NCBI GenBank assembly: GCA_035388225.1
Contig: DAOOPM010000011.1
Location: 1 to 64,000, forward strand
Direction: 5' to 3'
DNA from: SB25 sp029560875
Lineage (GTDB): Bacteria; Bacteroidota; Bacteroidia; Bacteroidales; Tenuifilaceae
DNA: 64,000 nt
Shown: in pieces, positions 61,698-64,000 of the stretch
Layout: the number at the start of each line of letters is the position of its first letter
Numbering within the stretch: the stretch's first letter is position 1
The notes under the pieces: generated by a model
Databases searched by the model: none
Told to the model about the DNA's origin: nothing
The model's input: the letters and a program-made list of their open reading frames with translations, nothing else
Translations under genes and position numbers: made by a program

Positions 61698-63041
61698 TTA
61701 TTGTGGCGGTGTTAATAGTGTTTCGATATTTTCGTTTTGCAAAATTATCAATCCTAAGCGTTCGTTCGATTTTCCTTCGCGAATTTTATAGCTGAATGCT
61801 GGTTTCCCGTTTTCTACAGAGGAGTCAAAATATCGGAAAAATACGTTGGGTATTCCATCAATCTCCTTTGATATTTCCGTGATATGCGATGCAAGGATAA
61901 ACATACTCGATTTCCATTGCAATAGTCCATTGATTACAAGCATTGAGCCATCAAATGCGTCCTTTATATTGGTACCCTTGAACAGTTCATCAAAAATCAT
62001 AAACACTTTCTTCTCCTTTTGCAGGGTTTCCGCTGCTTTTCGAACACGCATAACCTCGCTGTAGAAGTAACTGTAGCCAATGCTAAGGTTATCGGTAGTA
62101 TTTAAACTGCTGAATAGTGCGTTGAATGGCGATATTTTCATTGATTTTGCAGGAACAGCCATTCCCAACTGTGCCATATAAATAGCAATTCCACACGATT
62201 TTAGGAATGTTGTTTTTCCTGCCATATTTGGCCCAGTGAGGAATAGGAATTGCTTACCGGCATCGTACTTAATGCTATTGGCAATAGGATTCTTTATGAA
62301 TAGATGGAATAAATCTTCAATTTCGAGAACAGAATCTTCGGAGTCAACTATCTCTGGAAAATTCAAATTGTATTGTTTAATAGATTCAGCCATCGATGTG
62401 TAGGCTTCAAAACTATATGCAATTTCCAGCAGAGTCAGTATTTTAAGTTTATGGGTAGAGCGGAACCATTGGTCAATAGTAATTAAATCGACAAAATCAA
62501 GTGATTGGATATCCTTAATCTCGCAGGCGGTTCTTATGTCTTTTTCATTAAAAATTTCGTTTGCTGAGCTATATGCATCCTTTAGTAATTTGGGGAGTTT
62601 GCTGGAATCAAAACCATCAAAATACTTTTTCATAATTTGCACAAAGTGCAATGTGTTCTTAGAGCCTTTTAGTGCGGTTCCTTTAAAATCCTTGTACTTT
62701 ATCCTATAAATTAAACCCTCAAAGAATCGTGAAATGGGGTTGGTGCTAATTAAAACCTCACTTTTAGAGAAGTAGTAAACCTCAATACTATCCATCAACT
62801 CTTTGGAGAATGGGACTGTAAACTTTGCAGGTTCTGCAATTATTGCCTTAAGGGCGTCCTGCATATTTCTTATATCATCAGCATTGGTATAAGGATTTTG
62901 AAATTGATTTTTAAGGAAATCCCGTCCGCCCGATGTAACTGTTTTGTCAATTAAATCGAAGATGTTAAAACCCGACTTATCGTCGCGGAAAATTTCCAAT
63001 TCCGTTAAGGTTTGTCTGTCGGTGTAAAGTTTCTTTTGCAT
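61698..63041 (-). CDS. MutS-family ATPase lacking the mismatch-recognition domain
   Basis: DNA-binding ATPase of 447 residues, about half the length of MutS1. Only the core/lever region (about 20-235) and the ATPase domain are present. Walker A is 'LTGPNMAGKTTFLKS' (about 270-278), Walker B 'VFMIFDELFKGT'. The N-terminal mismatch-binding domain (with the Phe-x-Glu motif) and connector are absent, and no Smr nuclease tail follows, so it is neither MutS1 nor MutS2. Families of this length exist in Bacteroidota with unproved roles. Operon with trmJ, zero bases apart. Confidence 0.85.
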   Translation of the reverse strand: MQKKLYTDRQTLTELEIFRDDKSGFNIFDLIDKTVTSGGRDFLKNQFQNPYTNADDIRNMQDALKAIIAEPAKFTVPFSKELMDSIEVYYFSKSEVLISTNPISRFFEGLIYRIKYKDFKGTALKGSKNTLHFVQIMKKYFDGFDSSKLPKLLKDAYSSANEIFNEKDIRTACEIKDIQSLDFVDLITIDQWFRSTHKLKILTLLEIAYSFEAYTSMAESIKQYNLNFPEIVDSEDSVLEIEDLFHLFIKNPIANSIKYDAGKQFLFLTGPNMAGKTTFLKSCGIAIYMAQLGMAVPAKSMKISPFNALFSSLNTTDNLSIGYSYFYSEVMRVRKAAETLQKEKKVFMIFDELFKGTNIKDAFDGSMLVINGLLQWKSSMFILASHITEISKEIDGIPNVFFRYFDSSVENGKPAFSYKIREGKSNERLGLIILQNENIETLLTPPQ

Positions 63042-63084
63042 AGTTTTTTGATATCTATTTTGGTAAATATATGCCTAATTTCCG

Positions 63085-63117
63085 AAAAAAAACGGCTGCC
63101 AATTATTGGCAACCGTT
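63085..63117 (-). terminator. Rho-independent terminator of the HEFGH peptidase gene
   Basis: Stem AACGG-TGCCAA / TTGGCA-CCGTT (63091-63117) with one mismatch and a TTA loop; followed on the minus strand by eight T including the end of the stem. It is 25 bases past the stop codon. Confidence 0.75.
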
Positions 63118-63141
63118 ACTTTATGTTAAGAGGAAAATAAT

Positions 63142-64000
63142 TTACTTGGACAATGTTCCGATTGCTTTTCCCGATGCCTCAAGGATTGGCTTAACCGATA
63201 AAGGCTCGCCAACGCCGTTCTTTAACCACAATTGTGGTACAAGACGTCCTTGTGCATAAATTCTATCAACCTCGTTGGCAAACGATTTTCCAACGAATTG
63301 TTTCTCCAGTTGGAAATCGATTAGGTGACCAATTGGGTATGCCGATAGGTAAAGAGGGTTATCAATCATATGTGAGTAAATGGCTAGGATTGGTTCATCC
63401 TTCGATCCGAATACATCGGCATAGTACTTATTCCAGATATCCTTTGCAATTGTAAGAGTAGCCTCTTTTACTTGCTCTGCAGTGGCATTTGGGTTGTTGT
63501 ATAGCCATTTCCAAAGGTTGATATCAACCAATGAAACACCCATGATTTCGTAGCACGACCAAAGGTTATCAAGAGTTTCTAATGCTTCCTTATCGGGATT
63601 GGTTTCCTTGAATCCAAGAACACTCAAGTCGCGTTTTTGGAATACAAAAGCCAACGCCTCAGTGAAGGCAGTGTTTGGAACACCGTGCATAATGTAGTTA
63701 TCCACATCGTGTAAAGTGATTGTTTGTTCTACGTTATGGCCAAACTCGTGCATTGCAATGTTGAATCCTTTGTAGTTCATTCCGTTAGCTGGAACTCTAG
63801 TACGAAGCAATGCGTTATCCTTACGCATTTCGCCACCCCAAGCGTGACCTGCACCTCTTGATGATTCTACCTTAACTCTGTCGCCAATAAATTTGGCCTT
63901 TTCCTTGCTCCAACCCAACGATGTTAGGATGTTTGGAAGTTCTTTCTCAAATGCCTCGGCGCTTGCAAAGCGTTTATTGGTAATTGCTTCGAGTTTTTCG
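63142..64000 (-). CDS. M3-like HEFGH metallopeptidase, 3' part
   Basis: The gene runs off the right edge: the frame stays open through 64000, so only the C-terminal 285 or so residues are seen. 'NIAMHEFGHNVEQTITL' carries the HExxH zinc motif, with a third ligand likely Glu in 'NTAFTEALAF' about 25 residues on, as in M3-type gluzincins. The tail contains 'YLSAYPIGHLIDFQLEKQF'. Whether it has a signal peptide cannot be said. A TTG at 63916-63918 is inside the frame and is not taken as the start. Confidence 0.8.
   Translation of the reverse strand, partial: EKLEAITNKRFASAEAFEKELPNILTSLGWSKEKAKFIGDRVKVESSRGAGHAWGGEMRKDNALLRTRVPANGMNYKGFNIAMHEFGHNVEQTITLHDVDNYIMHGVPNTAFTEALAFVFQKRDLSVLGFKETNPDKEALETLDNLWSCYEIMGVSLVDINLWKWLYNNPNATAEQVKEATLTIAKDIWNKYYADVFGSKDEPILAIYSHMIDNPLYLSAYPIGHLIDFQLEKQFVGKSFANEVDRIYAQGRLVPQLWLKNGVGEPLSVKPILEASGKAIGTLSK

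Noticed and set aside
63071..63259. Plus-strand small frame over the peptidase terminator
   Set aside because: Runs through the terminator hairpin and antisense to the peptidase coding region.

Overview
The window looks like chromosomal DNA of a free-living or environmental member of the Bacteroidota, probably the order Bacteroidales. Evidence read from the sequence: many signal peptides end in the Bacteroidota-typical 'FAQ' cleavage region; exact copies of the phylum's TAnnTTTG promoter -7 element lie just upstream of many genes; and several gene types are characteristic of the group (TlpA-like thioredoxins with long N-terminal domains, PD40/OmpA fusions, a CusA-TolC fusion, a hybrid GH3/beta-lactamase, M64 peptidase, GxxExxY protein). 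Composition is moderately AT-rich throughout and I see no prophage, insertion sequence, CRISPR array, tRNA or rRNA. This is a core-type chromosomal stretch with small accessory islands.

Layout. 1-4.5 kb: small heat-shock protein, divergent from a PAS-rich hybrid histidine kinase and a thioredoxin-like protein. 4.5-9.3 kb: a three-hairpin composite repeat, speA, an OmpA/PD40 outer-membrane protein, and a RelE/ParE-type toxin-antitoxin pair. 9.3-11.8 kb: queE with a 5'-nucleotidase-family gene. 11.8-16.5 kb: a complete five-gene operon for a sodium-pumping methylmalonyl-CoA decarboxylase plus the epimerase; its gamma subunit carries an extracytoplasmic lamin-tail domain. 16.8-23.4 kb: a GH3/beta-lactamase fusion and a tricorn-like protease, the latter bracketed by two copies of a dispersed repeat. 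23.7-26 kb: ECF sigma factor, membrane partner and a beta-ladder exported protein. 26-31.7 kb: heavy-metal RND efflux pump whose inner-membrane subunit is fused to its TolC channel. 31.7-38.5 kb: short UvrA paralogue with AraC regulator, M29-type aminopeptidase, a small accessory patch with a GxxExxY gene flanked by inverted repeats, and a HExxH membrane protein. 38.7-44.8 kb: LtaS-like phosphatase/transferase, isoaspartyl peptidase, D-threonine-aldolase-like enzyme and M64 peptidase. 44.9-49.2 kb: TPR-SpoIIE phosphatase with a hybrid kinase. 49.2-58.2 kb: nitrilase, class IV aminotransferase, methyltransferase, DUF255 protein, second TlpA-like protein and a phosphofructokinase with PPi-type signature residues. 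58.2-64 kb: chemotaxis receptor with an outer-membrane protein, trmJ with a truncated-type MutS, and the 3' part of a HEFGH metallopeptidase.

The physiological picture is a propionate/succinate-forming, probably sodium-bioenergetic heterotroph (methylmalonyl-CoA decarboxylase, PPi-linked glycolysis) that is motile or at least chemosensory, with extensive envelope proteolysis and cell-wall recycling. No single locus is clearly a new defence or biosynthetic system. The least explained items are the GxxExxY unit with its matched inverted repeats, the dispersed 'GGAGTAATG' word repeats, the three-hairpin element near 4.5 kb, the structured spacer at 36.0-36.2 kb, and the 17-residue tyrosine ladder protein beside an ECF sigma factor.
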